Position numbers and translations under genes: made by a program
Assembly (NCBI RefSeq): GCF_022846615.1
Contig: NZ_AP025637.1
Location: 1,234,501 to 1,298,500, forward strand
From: Roseomonas fluvialis
Lineage (GTDB): Bacteria; Pseudomonadota; Alphaproteobacteria; Acetobacterales; Acetobacteraceae
DNA length: 64,000 nucleotides
Reading direction: 5' to 3'
The notes under the pieces: model-generated
Database searches by the model: none
What the model saw: only the letters and a program-made list of their open reading frames with translations
What the model was told of the DNA's origin: nothing
Part shown: positions 25,782-37,092 of the stretch, one piece after another
Numbering within the stretch: position 1 is the stretch's first letter
Layout: each line of letters begins with the position of its first letter

Positions 25782-26666
25782 TCAGGCCTTCGCCGCGATG
25801 ATCGCCCCCGTCATGCTCTCCGGGATACGGTTGCGCCACGCGCCGGCGTCGACCTGTGTGACGAAGTCCAGCACCGCGCGGTTGAAGGCGTCCGGATCCT
25901 CCAGGTTCATGGTGTGCCCGCATTTGGGCATCACCAGCAGCGCGCTGGAGGGAATGGTCCGCTTGAGGAATACCGATGGTTCGAGCGTCGGGTCGTCCTC
26001 GTCGCCGGCGATGACCAGGGTGGGCACTGTGAGTTTCTTGAACTGCGCCTCGAGGTCGCCCAGCGCGGGGCGTTCGCGCTGCACGCCCATCATGGTGTTG
26101 GCGGACCCCTCCGCCGAGTGCTCCATCAACTGCGCGCGGAATTCGGCGTAGCCGCGCGGGTCCTTCTCCTCGAACACCAACCGCGTCGGGCCGCGGGCAT
26201 AGACGGCACCCATGGTCTCCATCCCCTCGGCGCGGATGCGCGTTGCGGTGGCCTCGACCTCGGCGCGGAACTGCTCGCGCTTGCCGGGGGCCGCGCCGTA
26301 GCCCACGCCGGCTGCCGTCAGGCTGCGCGCCAGCGTGGGGTGGCGCAGCCCCAGGTGCAGCGTCGCGAAGGCGCCCATGGACAGGCCGACGACATGTGCC
26401 GGCGCCAGCCCCAGGCCCTTGATCACGGCCGCGATGTCGTCCGTTGCGCGGTCCTGCGAATAGGCCTTCGGATCGGACGGCACGGCCGAGGGCGGATAGC
26501 CGCGGGCATTGTAGGCGATGCAGCGATACCGGCGGGAGAAGAAGCGCATCTGTGGCTCCCAGGACCGCGCATCGCCGGCGAATTCATGCACGAAGACCAT
26601 AGGTATTCCCTGGCCCGCCTCCTCGTACTGGAGGTCCACGCCGTCATCGGTGCGAAGGGTCGGCAT
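25782..26666 (-). CDS. Alpha/beta hydrolase
   Basis: A 294-residue alpha/beta hydrolase. The oxyanion region is VFVHEFAGDARSW, the nucleophile elbow is VGLSMGAFA, and the carboxy part includes LVIAGDEDDPTLEP and a histidine near KCGHTMNLEDP, which complete the Ser-Asp-His triad. ATG 26666 was chosen as it precedes the conserved beginning. Substrate is not known. It is divergent from the SUF regulator. Confidence 0.85.
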   Translation of the reverse strand: MPTLRTDDGVDLQYEEAGQGIPMVFVHEFAGDARSWEPQMRFFSRRYRCIAYNARGYPPSAVPSDPKAYSQDRATDDIAAVIKGLGLAPAHVVGLSMGAFATLHLGLRHPTLARSLTAAGVGYGAAPGKREQFRAEVEATATRIRAEGMETMGAVYARGPTRLVFEEKDPRGYAEFRAQLMEHSAEGSANTMMGVQRERPALGDLEAQFKKLTVPTLVIAGDEDDPTLEPSVFLKRTIPSSALLVMPKCGHTMNLEDPDAFNRAVLDFVTQVDAGAWRNRIPESMTGAIIAAKA

Positions 26667-26761
26667 CCATCCTGGTCCCGCTGTTGCGGCGGCAGGATGG
26701 GAGCGTCGCGACATTGCGTCCAGGCGCCTTGACAGTGCGTGGCCCCAGGCGCATCTCAAAG

Positions 26762-26778
26762 CGGACCATTCAGGTCCG
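26762..26778. promoter_or_regulatory. Candidate operator for the SUF regulator
   Basis: An inverted repeat CGGACC-ATTCA-GGTCCG lies 22 bp upstream of the Rrf2-type regulator start. A TTGACA lies at 26729-26734, the right place for a -35 element, although the -10 is poor. An autoregulated Rrf2 site is plausible but the repeat could also be a chance hairpin. Confidence 0.3.
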
Positions 26779-26800
26779 GATTGCGGGGAGAAGCTCTGCC

Positions 26801-27262
26801 GTGCTGCGGCTGTCGAAGCTGACCGACTATGCCGTCGTGGTTCTGACCCGGCTCGACGAGGCCGAGGATGGTGCGGTGCTGACCGTGCCGGTCCTCGCCG
26901 TGCGCACCGGCCTCGCCGAGCCGACCGTGGCCAAGGTGCTCAAGATTCTGGCCCATGGCGGCCTGGTCGAAGGGCGCCGCGGGGCGGCGGGTGGCTATCG
27001 CCTCACCCGCGCACTCGCCGACATTCCATTGACCGAGGTCATCACCACGATAGATGGGCCAATCGCCCTCACTGCCTGCGTGGACAACGCCGCCGGGCTG
27101 TGTGATGCCGAGGCCACCTGCCCGGTGCGCGGCCGCTGGGATCCGGTGAACGATGCGATCCGTCGCGCGCTGTCGGGCATTTCCATCGCCGACCTGGCGC
27201 GTGCCCCGGCTGTCGTGCCGCATCCCGAAACCGCCGCGCGCACCTTCATCGCCGCCGAATAG
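26801..27262 (+). CDS. SUF operon Rrf2-family iron-sulfur regulator
   Basis: A 153-residue Rrf2-family regulator, the type that controls SUF genes in alphaproteobacteria. The winged helix-turn-helix ([15 protein letters not shown] to [16 protein letters not shown]) leads to a cluster-binding region with Cys93, Cys101 and Cys107 ([19 protein letters not shown]). These three cysteines are the expected [2Fe-2S] ligands. GTG 26801 has GGGGAG about ten bases upstream. It is the first gene of the SUF operon and 13 bp before sufB. Confidence 0.92.
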   Translation: MLRLSKLTDYAVVVLTRLDEAEDGAVLTVPVLAVRTGLAEPTVAKVLKILAHGGLVEGRRGAAGGYRLTRALADIPLTEVITTIDGPIALTACVDNAAGLCDAEATCPVRGRWDPVNDAIRRALSGISIADLARAPAVVPHPETAARTFIAAE

Positions 27263-27275
27263 GACGGAAGAGACC

Positions 27276-28772
27276 ATGCCCGCCGTCACGGAAACCATCG
27301 AGACCGTCCAGGCCGCCACCGATTCCGGCTACAAGTGGGGTTTCGAGACCGACATCGAGATGGAGTTCGCCCCGAAGGGGCTGAACGAGGACATCGTCCG
27401 CTTCATCTCCGCCAAGAAGAACGAGCCCGCCTGGCTGCTCGAATGGCGCCTGCGCGCCTTCGCGCTGTGGAAGACCATGGCCGAGCCGCGCTGGGCCGCG
27501 GTGAAATATCCGCCGATCGACTACCAGGATGCCTACTACTATGCGGCGCCCACGCAGAAGGTGAAGCCGAAGTCCCTTGACGAGGTCGATCCGGAACTGC
27601 TGCGCACCTACGAGAAGCTGGGCATTCCGCTGCGCGAGCAGGCGATCCTGGCGGGCGTGGAGGGCGCGGGCGATACGCCGGCCGAAGGGCGCATGCCGAT
27701 CGCGGTGGATGCGGTGTTCGACAGCGTCTCGGTGGCCACCTCCTACAAGGAGCGCCTGGCGAAGGACGGCATCATCTTCTGCGCCATCAGCGAGGCGGTG
27801 CAGGAGCATCCCGAACTGGTGCGCAAGTACCTCGGCACCGTGGTGCCGCAGGGCGACAATTTCTTCGCCGCGCTGAACAGCGCCGTCTTCACCGACGGGT
27901 CCTTCGTCTACATCCCGAAGGGCGTGCGCTGCCCGATGGAGCTGTCGACCTATTTCCGCATCAACGCGAAGTCGACCGGCCAGTTCGAACGCACGCTGAT
28001 CATCGCCGACGAAGGCTCGCACGTCTCGTATCTGGAAGGCTGCACGGCCCCGATGCGCGATGAGAACCAGTTGCACGCCGCGGTGGTCGAGTTGGTGGCG
28101 CTGGACGACGCTACCATCAAGTATTCCACGGTGCAGAACTGGTACCCCGGCGATGCCGAGGGCAAGGGCGGCATCTACAACTTCGTCACCAAGCGCGGCG
28201 CCTGCCGGGGTGCGCGGTCCAAGATTTCCTGGACGCAGGTCGAGACCGGTTCGGCGATCACCTGGAAGTATCCCTCCTGCATCCTGCAGGGCGAGGATTC
28301 GGTGGGCGAGTTCTATTCCGTGGCCATCACCAACAACTACCAGCAGGCCGATACCGGCACGAAGATGTTCCACATCGGCCCGCGCACGAAGTCGACCATC
28401 GTGTCGAAGGGCATCAGCGCCGGGCATGGGCAGAACACCTATCGCGGCCTGGTGCGGATCGGCGCGAAGGCGACCGGCGCGCGCAACTTCACCCAGTGCG
28501 ACAGCCTGTTGATCGGCGACCTGTGTGGCGCGCATACCGTGCCCTACATCGAGAACCGCTGCGCCACCGCGAAGGTGGAGCACGAGGCCACCACCAGCCG
28601 CATCGCCGAGGACCAGCTGTTCTACTGCCGCCAGCGTGGCCTCACGCAGGAGGAGGCGGTGGGCCTCATCGTCAACGGCTTCTGCCGGGAGGTGCTGAAG
28701 GAACTGCCGATGGAGTTCGCGGTGGAAGCGCAGAAGCTGCTGCAGATTTCGCTCGAAGGAAGCGTCGGATGA
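27276..28772 (+). CDS. sufB: Fe-S cluster assembly protein SufB
   Basis: A 498-residue scaffold subunit of the SufBCD complex, on which the [4Fe-4S] cluster is built. The carboxy-terminal beta-helix shows [18 protein letters not shown] and the highly conserved [15 protein letters not shown] and [17 protein letters not shown] segments with their cysteines. GGAAGAG is seen near ATG 27276. The adjacent sufC and sufD confirm the operon. Confidence 0.97.
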   Translation: MPAVTETIETVQAATDSGYKWGFETDIEMEFAPKGLNEDIVRFISAKKNEPAWLLEWRLRAFALWKTMAEPRWAAVKYPPIDYQDAYYYAAPTQKVKPKSLDEVDPELLRTYEKLGIPLREQAILAGVEGAGDTPAEGRMPIAVDAVFDSVSVATSYKERLAKDGIIFCAISEAVQEHPELVRKYLGTVVPQGDNFFAALNSAVFTDGSFVYIPKGVRCPMELSTYFRINAKSTGQFERTLIIADEGSHVSYLEGCTAPMRDENQLHAAVVELVALDDATIKYSTVQNWYPGDAEGKGGIYNFVTKRGACRGARSKISWTQVETGSAITWKYPSCILQGEDSVGEFYSVAITNNYQQADTGTKMFHIGPRTKSTIVSKGISAGHGQNTYRGLVRIGAKATGARNFTQCDSLLIGDLCGAHTVPYIENRCATAKVEHEATTSRIAEDQLFYCRQRGLTQEEAVGLIVNGFCREVLKELPMEFAVEAQKLLQISLEGSVG

Positions 28773-28778
28773 AATCGC

Positions 28779-28796
28779 CGGAGGGCTACGGCTCCG
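28779..28796. repeat. Small GGCTACGG hairpin between sufB and sufC
   Basis: CGGAG, loop GGCTACGG, CTCCG forms a 5-bp stem 6 bp after the sufB stop. Its GGGCTACGGC core matches the hairpin at 9923-9944, so it may be the same repeat class. It sits in the 61-bp gap before sufC, the largest gap within the SUF operon. Confidence 0.4.
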
Positions 28797-28833
28797 AAGG
28801 CGTGAATCTCATCCGCAGGAAAATGGGCTGATC

Positions 28834-29576
<743 letters not shown>

Positions 29577-29580
<4 letters not shown>

Positions 29581-30880
29581 CAGTGCCCGTGCAGACCGGC
29601 GCGGCCGGCTTCCTCGCGCGCTACGAGGGCCTGAAGGACCATCTGCCGGGCGCGCGCAAGCCGTGGTTGAACGCGCTGCGCGCCGACGCCGCCGCGCATT
29701 TCGCAGCGCGCGGCTTCCCCACGCGCCGCATCGAGCAGTGGAAGTACACCGACCTCGCGCCGCTCGCGCAGGCGTCATTCGCCGAACCTCTCACGATGGT
29801 GGACGGCACCATCGCGCTGCCGCCGGCACATGCGCCGCATCGCGCGGTCTTCGTCGATGGCCGCTTCCGGGCCGATCTGTCCACGCTCGATGGCCTCGCG
29901 TTCGGCGCCCAGGGCCTGGCGCAGCACCTGAACCAGGCGGAGGTGCCGCTCGGCGCGCTCGCCAAGCCGGACTCCGAACCGCTCACCGCGCTCAACACCA
30001 TGCTGTTCGAGGACGGGCTGTTCCTCGACGTTCCCGCCGGCGTCGATGGCGGATTGCTCGAACTGATCTCGGTCGCGGTCGATCCTGGCCGCCCCTTCGC
30101 GTTCCATCCGCGGCACCTGTTGCGGCTCGGCGCCGGCGCGCGCCTCACGCTGATCGAGACCGCGATCGGTGCCGGCACATGCCTGCACAACCCGGTCTTC
30201 GAGATCGACGTTGCGGAGGGTGCCACGCTCACCCATGGCCGCATGCTGCAGGAAGCCGCGACGGTCTTCCACCTGTCCACCATCTATGCGCGCATCGCGG
30301 CCGAGGGCACCTACGACAACTTCACCGTGGCCGCCGGCCCGCGCCTGACGCGCAACGAGATCCACGCGGCTCTGGTCGGCCCGCGCGCCGCCTGCCACAT
30401 GAACGGCGCCCAGATGGCCTCCGAGGGCCAGCACGTGGATACCACCACGTCGCTCGACCACGCCGCACCCGACTGCGCGTCGCGCCAGACCTACAAGACC
30501 GTGCTGGCCGGGCGTTCGCGCGGCGTCTTCCAGGGCAAGATCCTGGTGCGGCGCGAGGCGCAGAAGACCGATGGCTACCAGATGAACCAGGCGCTGCTGC
30601 TGAGCGAGGACGCAGAGATCGACAGCAAGCCGCAGCTCGAGATCTACGCCGACGACGTGAAGTGCAGCCATGGCGCGACGGTCGGCGCGCTCGACCCCGA
30701 CAGCCTGTTCTACCTGCGCGCGCGCGGCATTCCCGAAGCGCAGGCCAAGGCCATGCTGGTGGAAGCCTTCCTGCACGAGGCGGTGGAGACCGTGACGGAC
30801 GAAACCCTGAGGGGCGCGCTGACCCGCGCGCTGGACGCCTGGTGGGCACGCCAAGGGGCGCCAACGGGGGCGGCTGCGTG

Positions 30881-30881
<1 letters not shown>
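29577..30881 (+). CDS. sufD: Fe-S cluster assembly protein SufD
   Basis: A 434-residue SufD, the SufB paralogue lacking a cluster-binding role but needed for iron entry. The carboxy region ADDVKCSHGATVGALDPDSLFYLRARGI and KAMLVEAF are typical. It starts in the ATGA overlap with sufC and its own stop overlaps the sufS start (TGATG). Confidence 0.95.
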
Positions 30882-32124
<1,243 letters not shown>

Positions 32125-32128
<4 letters not shown>

Positions 32129-32598
32129 GCGGCCTGTTTGACGACCTGCGCGACCTGTATCAGGAAGTCATCCTCGACCACGGCCGTAAGCCGCGGAACT
32201 TCCGCCGGCTGGAGGACGCCACCGCCACCGCGCGCGGCGATAATCCGATGTGCGGCGACCGCATCGAGCTATTCGTGAAGCAGGCGCCCGATGGCACCAT
32301 CGCCGACGCCGCCTTCCAGGGCCGCGGCTGCGCCATCTCGACCGCCTCCGCCTCCCTGATGACCGAGGTCGTGAAGGGCAAGACGGCCGACCAGGCGAAG
32401 GACCTCGGCGCGAAGTTCCGCGAACTCGCCATGACCGGCACCTGCCCCGATTGCGGCGCCGCCCTGGCGGACGACATGGAACGTCTGGCACCCTTGTCGG
32501 GCGTGCATGAATTCCCCTCGCGCGTGAAATGCGCAACCCTCGCCTGGCACGCGCTGGGCGCCGCGCTCGACGGCGCGAAGGAGGCGAGCAGTGAGTGA
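32125..32598 (+). CDS. sufU: SufU-type sulfur acceptor / Fe-S scaffold
   Basis: A 157-residue IscU/SufU-family protein. Three conserved ligands are visible: Cys43 in NPMCGDR (with Asp45), Cys69 in GRGCAIS and Cys136 in VKCATLAW. It has the SufU-type insertion, and unusually that insertion holds an extra CPDC pair (Cys107, Cys110). It starts within sufS and the next gene starts within it. In other bacteria SufU takes sulfur from SufS through zinc-bound cysteines. That is the expected role here. Confidence 0.93.
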
Positions 32599-32977
32599 GG
32601 ACGCCACCGTGAACGCGCCGGCCGAAACCCGCGCCGCCTGGACCCCCGACGGCGAGGTCACGCCCCCCGCGCCGAAGGTCAGCGAGGACGCCGTCATCGC
32701 CGCTATCGCCACCGTCTACGACCCCGAGATCCCGGTCGACATTTACCAGCTCGGCCTGATCTACGCGGTCGAGATCGAGGATGACGGCAAGGTCCGCGTC
32801 GAGATGACGCTGACCACGCCCTCCTGCCCCTCAGCCCAGGAACTGCCGAGCCAGGTCGATGACGCCGTGCGCGCCGTGGATGGCGTGAGCGACGTGACCG
32901 TCGAGGTTGTCTGGGACCCGCCCTGGGATCCCTCGCGCATGAGCGAGGACGCCCGCCTCGCCCTCAACATGTTCTGA
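32591..32977 (+). CDS. sufT: SUF assembly protein SufT (DUF59/MIP18 family)
   Basis: A 128-residue protein with a single DUF59 domain after a 30-residue disordered proline-rich head. DPEIPVDIYQLGLIYAVEI is the family start, and the TTPSCPSA loop contains the conserved cysteine thought to touch clusters. The start is GTG 32591, overlapping sufU by 8 bp. SufT proteins assist maturation of Fe-S proteins. Confidence 0.93.
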   Translation: MSEDATVNAPAETRAAWTPDGEVTPPAPKVSEDAVIAAIATVYDPEIPVDIYQLGLIYAVEIEDDGKVRVEMTLTTPSCPSAQELPSQVDDAVRAVDGVSDVTVEVVWDPPWDPSRMSEDARLALNMF

Positions 32978-32988
32978 GGCCGCACGCC

Positions 32989-33357
32989 ATGAGCATCACC
33001 ACCGAAGCCCCCCGCACCAAGCGCGCCCTGCCGCCGCTGATGTCGCTGACCGAAGGCGCGGCCGATCGCCTGCGCGCGCTGTACGCGAAGGGCGAGCACG
33101 GCAAGCTTCTGCGCATCGCCGTGCGCACCAAGGGCTGTTCCGGCCTGTCCTACGACCTGTCCTGGACCGACGAAGCGGCACCGTCGGACGAGGTCATCAC
33201 CGACCGCGGCGTGACCGTGCTGATCGACCGCAAGGCCACGCTGTTCCTGATCGGCACCGTGATGGACTACGAAGTGAAGGCGATGACCGCCGGCTTCACC
33301 TTCACCAATCCGAACGAGAAGGGCCGCTGCGGCTGCGGCGAATCTTTCCACGTCTGA
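32989..33357 (+). CDS. sufA: A-type iron-sulfur carrier protein (SufA/IscA family)
   Basis: A 122-residue HesB/IscA-family carrier. The three cysteines are Cys50 (KGCSGLSY) and Cys114 and Cys116 (RCGCGESF). It is 11 bp downstream of sufT and is the last gene of the operon. It probably collects nascent clusters from SufBCD and delivers them to apo-proteins. ErpA is an alternative name for the same fold, so the exact subgroup is open. Confidence 0.92.
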   Translation: MSITTEAPRTKRALPPLMSLTEGAADRLRALYAKGEHGKLLRIAVRTKGCSGLSYDLSWTDEAAPSDEVITDRGVTVLIDRKATLFLIGTVMDYEVKAMTAGFTFTNPNEKGRCGCGESFHV

Positions 33358-33408
33358 AGCGCGGCATGGGCTGCGTTCCGCACGCGTGACGCGCCGCAGC
33401 GACTGTAC

Positions 33409-33717
33409 TCAGCCGCGCCGGTCGTCGCGCAGTGGTGTCCACATCCCGATCTCGCGCGGCGCCTCCAGCAGTTCCGGCAGCGCGGCATGCCAGGCGTCGC
33501 GGTAGGGGCGATTGACCTCCACCGCGACCACCTCGTCATGGTCGCGCCAGGTCTCGTGCAGCAGGACGCGGTTCGCATCCTGCGGGTCGGCGAGCAGCGT
33601 GGCGGAGATGAAGCCGTCCTCCCCGCGCATCGCATCGAGCACGCCGCCTAGTAGCGCGTGGAAGCGCTCGATCTGCCCGGCGCGCACCCGGAACAGGATG
33701 GTGTAGGTCACCGCCAT
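33409..33717 (-). CDS. Antibiotic biosynthesis monooxygenase (ABM) family protein
   Basis: A 102-residue ABM fold protein. The family pattern VRAGQIERFHALLGGVLDAMRGEDGF, then LLADPQDANRVLLHETWRD, is clear. Members are small dimeric quinol oxygenases or heme-degrading and related enzymes. GGGAGAG is 5 bases before ATG 33717, and a near-identical leader is used by the metallo-hydrolase gene upstream on the same strand. It may share a transcript with it. Substrate is unknown. Confidence 0.85.
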   Translation of the reverse strand: MAVTYTILFRVRAGQIERFHALLGGVLDAMRGEDGFISATLLADPQDANRVLLHETWRDHDEVVAVEVNRPYRDAWHAALPELLEAPREIGMWTPLRDDRRG

Positions 33718-33791
33718 GGCTTGCTCTCCCTGCGATCCGGGGCAGTGATGCCCCGGCGCAGCGGCGCTTCCAATAACCTGTGACGTCGTCG

Positions 33792-34754
33792 TCAGGCCGC
33801 GGACGGCACCAGCCGGTAGCCGGTGCCCGCGCGCTCGACGCGTCCGGTGGCCGGCATGTCGAAATGGTAGCCCACCACCGGCATGCGCTCGGTCGCGGCG
33901 CGGTCGAGCAGGCGCTTGCGCGTCGCCACCGCCATCGCCGGGTCCATGTCGAACATCGGGTACCAGTCCGGGTTCACCATGAAGAAGGCAGGCGTGGTGA
34001 TGGCATCGCCCAGCACCAGCGCCTGGCCGGTGCCGTCGGCGATCAGGAAGGAGGTATGCCCGGGGCTATGGCCGTTGCTGGGAACCGCGCGGATGCCGGG
34101 TGCGACCTCGGCCTCGGGGGCGAAGCGCGTCAGCCGATCGAGGTAGGGCGCAAAGCGCCGTCGCACATTGGCGAACCCGGGTCGGCGGGCGTCCGTCGCG
34201 CGCGATTCCTCGCCCGCATCGTTCCAGAACGTCCATTCGCCTTCCGGCACCGCGACCTGCGCGCGGGGGAACACCGCGGCGCCGTCATTGTTCGTCAGCC
34301 CGCCGATGTGGTCGCCATGGAAATGCGTATGGACGATCAGCACGACGCGCTCGGGGTCAAGGCCCGCGGCCGCCATGTTGGTGCGCAGCGCCCCCGTCGT
34401 CGGCCCGCCGATCCCCCCGGTTCCGACATCGATCGCGACCAGGCCGCGCGGCGTCTCGACAAAGGTCACGTTGAAGGGGTTGCGCATGGCTGGCCCCGCG
34501 AGGCCGGCGGCGGACATCGCGCCCCGCACCTGGTCCGGCGTTGCGTTTACCACCAGGCCCTGGGTCGCGTCGGGGCGGACATTCGAACCGTCGGTCACCA
34601 CGGTGACCTTCAGCGCGCCCACATCGAAGCGGTGGAAAGCGGGGCCGACCACGGGCGGGGCGGCCGCCTGCGCCTCGACCCGGCGGGCGGCGAGCAGCGG
34701 CGGGGTCGCCAGCAGGGTGGCGGCGCCGAGCGCCGCGCGACGTGACAGGGTCAT
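33792..34754 (-). CDS. MBL-fold metallo-hydrolase (exported)
   Basis: A 320-residue metallo-beta-lactamase-fold protein. A twin-arginine signal (TLSRRAALGAATLLA) suggests Tat export. The metal site includes HTHFHGDHIGG (HxHxDH), and further histidines occur in NGHSPGHTSF and near GYHFDM. GGGAGAG precedes ATG 34754. It is a close paralogue of the gene that follows to the right (34825-35793), and they probably arose by tandem duplication. The substrate could be a lactone, a thioester or another ester. Confidence 0.88.
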   Translation of the reverse strand: MTLSRRAALGAATLLATPPLLAARRVEAQAAAPPVVGPAFHRFDVGALKVTVVTDGSNVRPDATQGLVVNATPDQVRGAMSAAGLAGPAMRNPFNVTFVETPRGLVAIDVGTGGIGGPTTGALRTNMAAAGLDPERVVLIVHTHFHGDHIGGLTNNDGAAVFPRAQVAVPEGEWTFWNDAGEESRATDARRPGFANVRRRFAPYLDRLTRFAPEAEVAPGIRAVPSNGHSPGHTSFLIADGTGQALVLGDAITTPAFFMVNPDWYPMFDMDPAMAVATRKRLLDRAATERMPVVGYHFDMPATGRVERAGTGYRLVPSAA

Positions 34755-34824
34755 CTTTTGCTCTCCCAGCCCGATGCGGGCCCGCAACACATCGTGCGGC
34801 GGGCCCGGACATCAAGCGACAAGG

Positions 34825-35793
34825 TCACACGACCGGCGACCAGTCGGCCGGCACGAAACGGAACCCGTTGGCCTGCCGCGCGACGAAGCCATTGGCCGGG
34901 AAGGGGAAGTGATAGCCGGTCACGCGCACCCGGTCGGTCGCGACCATGTCGAGCACCCGCCGGCGCGTGGCCGCCGCCGCGTCGCCGTCGAAGTCGAAGA
35001 CGATCTGCCAGTCGGGATTGGCCATCATGATCTCGGGCCGGTTGGTCAGGTCGGCCAGGAACATCATCTGCGCATCGCCATCGGCCACGCGGAACACGGT
35101 GTGCCCCGGCGTATGGCCCGGCGCCGCGACCGAGGTGATTCCGGGAATGACCTCTGCGCCCTGTCGGAAGGGGGTGACCGCGCCCTGGTAGGGGGCGAAG
35201 CGGCGGGCGACGTTCGCGAAGGTCGGACGCTGGCCCTCGGGGGTGCGCGCCTGGTTTGCCTCGGTGGTCCACCAGGCCCATTCCGGTTCGGGCACCAGCA
35301 CGGCGGCGTTGGGGAAGGCGCGCCCACCCTCCGCGGTGAGCAGGCCGTTCACGTGGTCGCCGTGGAAGTGGCTGTGGATCACGTGCGTCACGCGCGCCGG
35401 GTCGATGCCCGCGGCGGCCATGTTCGCGATCATGCGCCCATTGGTCGCCCCGGCCGGGGTCACGCCATTGCCGGCGTCGAAGACCGCGAGCGTATCCCCG
35501 CGGCTGACGAAGGTGATGGTGAACGGGATCACCTGGCGGTCCGTCGGCAGGAAGGACGCGGCGGCGGCGGCCTGCACCTCGGACAGCGGCGCGTTGCGCA
35601 CGAAGCCTTCCAGCGGACGGGCGAAGAAGCCGTCATTCACCGTGGTCACGGTGAAGCCGCCCACGCGGAATCGATAGAAGCCCGGCGCCTGCGCCACCGG
35701 CGCGGCGGGGGCCTGGGCGCTGGCGGGCCTCGCCAGTGACGGCAGCGCGAGGGCGCCTGCAGTGGCGAGCATGGCAAGTCGACGGTCGATCAT
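34825..35793 (-). CDS. MBL-fold metallo-hydrolase (exported), paralogue
   Basis: A 322-residue paralogue of the preceding gene, with the metal motif HSHFHGDHVNG, AAPGHTPGHTVF and GYHFPFPANGF. The exported amino terminus MIDRRLAMLATAGALALPSLA also contains paired arginines. GAAGGAT lies 6 bases before ATG 35793. It is separated by 70 bp from the first copy and shares overall order, so both should hydrolyse related compounds in the periplasm. Confidence 0.87.
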   Translation of the reverse strand: MIDRRLAMLATAGALALPSLARPASAQAPAAPVAQAPGFYRFRVGGFTVTTVNDGFFARPLEGFVRNAPLSEVQAAAAASFLPTDRQVIPFTITFVSRGDTLAVFDAGNGVTPAGATNGRMIANMAAAGIDPARVTHVIHSHFHGDHVNGLLTAEGGRAFPNAAVLVPEPEWAWWTTEANQARTPEGQRPTFANVARRFAPYQGAVTPFRQGAEVIPGITSVAAPGHTPGHTVFRVADGDAQMMFLADLTNRPEIMMANPDWQIVFDFDGDAAAATRRRVLDMVATDRVRVTGYHFPFPANGFVARQANGFRFVPADWSPVV

Positions 35794-35950
35794 GGCGTAT
35801 CCTTCGGGGCGGCGCGCGGTGCCGAACAGGGTGGTGATGCAGGGCACCGGGTCAAGTCGTGGGCGCCGCCATGGGTTGCAAGCAGGGGCCGGGGGTGGGA
35901 TTCTGGATCGACCAGTCGGAAACGACAGACAGGATGGTCAGGGACATTCG

Positions 35951-37000
35951 GTGCCGAAGGACGATAGCAACCTGACCGATTCCAGCGGGGACGGGCCCCG
36001 ACCCGGCCTGGTACCGCGCTTTCTCTCATGGCTTTTCGCGACCGGCAGCGGCTCTGCCCGCAGCACCATGCACCGCACGCATGAAGAACTGTTCCGGATG
36101 CGCGGCGAACTGGCCACCCTCCGCGCCGAGATGGAGGCGCTGCAGGCCGCCGTGGGCCGGCGGGACATCGCGACGCTTGACGAGCTTCTGCGCGGCGGCA
36201 ACCGCCGCCAGGTCGAGGCGCTGATCCGCGACCGTACCCAGACGGTCCCGTTGCCCGATGGCAGCGTCCTGTGCCGCGTGCTGGGGCGCTTCAAGATGTT
36301 CACCGACGCGGCCGATGGAGGCATCGCGCCGCACCTCCTGCTGGACGGCTACTGGGAATACTGGGTCACGGAATTCGTCTGCCGCAACGTCGCGCGCGGC
36401 GAGACCGCGATCGATGTCGGCGCGCTGTATGGCTATTACACGATCCTGCTGGCGGACCTGGTCGGGCCCGAGGGCAAGGTCGCGGCCCTCGAACCCAACC
36501 CCTGGCTGCATTGGCTGCTCCGTCGCAACATCGTCCTCAATGGCCTCAATACCATCGTGAGCGTGCGCCGCGTCGCCGCCACGGAAGCGGCGCGCGACGT
36601 CGTCACGATCCCGGCGATGCTCGCGGGCCCGGCGGACGGGCCGCTGGCCCGGGAGTACAGCCTGCATGAAGGCCGGCGCGTCTGCGCGGCGCCCGGTGTA
36701 GCGCTGCAGGACTTCGAACCCGGCAGCATCGACTTCCTGCGCATCGGCTGCGCCGCCTCGGCCGATTCGATTGTCGCCGGTCTGCCGGCGCTGATCGACC
36801 GCAGCCCCGGCCTGCGCATCCTGATGGAATTCGACGCCGATCGCTGCCGCGACGCCGGCGCCATGCTCGCGGCGCTGGCCGCGCGCTATCCGCTGCGGTT
36901 CATCGACGGTGATTCCCGCGCCAAGCCCTGCACCATCGAGGACCTAATGGGTCCGCGCCGAATCGCGACGCTGTTCCTCTCCGGCATCGAGCCCTGCTAG
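35951..37000 (+). CDS. FkbM-type SAM-dependent methyltransferase
   Basis: About 349 residues. An amino-terminal region (FLSWLFATGSG then a MHRTHEELFRMRGEL coiled coil up to about residue 80) precedes a methyltransferase core with AIDVGALYGYYTILLADLVGPEGKVAALEPNP as the SAM site and a FkbM-like ending (FLRIGCAASADSIVAGLPALI, RILMEFDADRCRD). GTG 35951 is a likely start although its ribosome site is weak. ATG at 36068 is an alternative that would drop the head. Enzymes of this class methylate sugars or lipids. Target unknown. Confidence 0.75.
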   Translation: MPKDDSNLTDSSGDGPRPGLVPRFLSWLFATGSGSARSTMHRTHEELFRMRGELATLRAEMEALQAAVGRRDIATLDELLRGGNRRQVEALIRDRTQTVPLPDGSVLCRVLGRFKMFTDAADGGIAPHLLLDGYWEYWVTEFVCRNVARGETAIDVGALYGYYTILLADLVGPEGKVAALEPNPWLHWLLRRNIVLNGLNTIVSVRRVAATEAARDVVTIPAMLAGPADGPLAREYSLHEGRRVCAAPGVALQDFEPGSIDFLRIGCAASADSIVAGLPALIDRSPGLRILMEFDADRCRDAGAMLAALAARYPLRFIDGDSRAKPCTIEDLMGPRRIATLFLSGIEPC

Positions 37001-37092
37001 CGCGTCGTCCGGCCTGACGGTATCGGCGACCGGCCCGCGCCGTCCGACCGGACGCAATCGTCCGATCGTCTGAAGATGCCCGCGGATGCGGC

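Noticed and set aside
28769..28831. Twenty-codon reading frame overlapping the sufB stop
   Set aside because: The ATG is part of the sufB end, the peptide has no recognisable features, and a hairpin lies within it.
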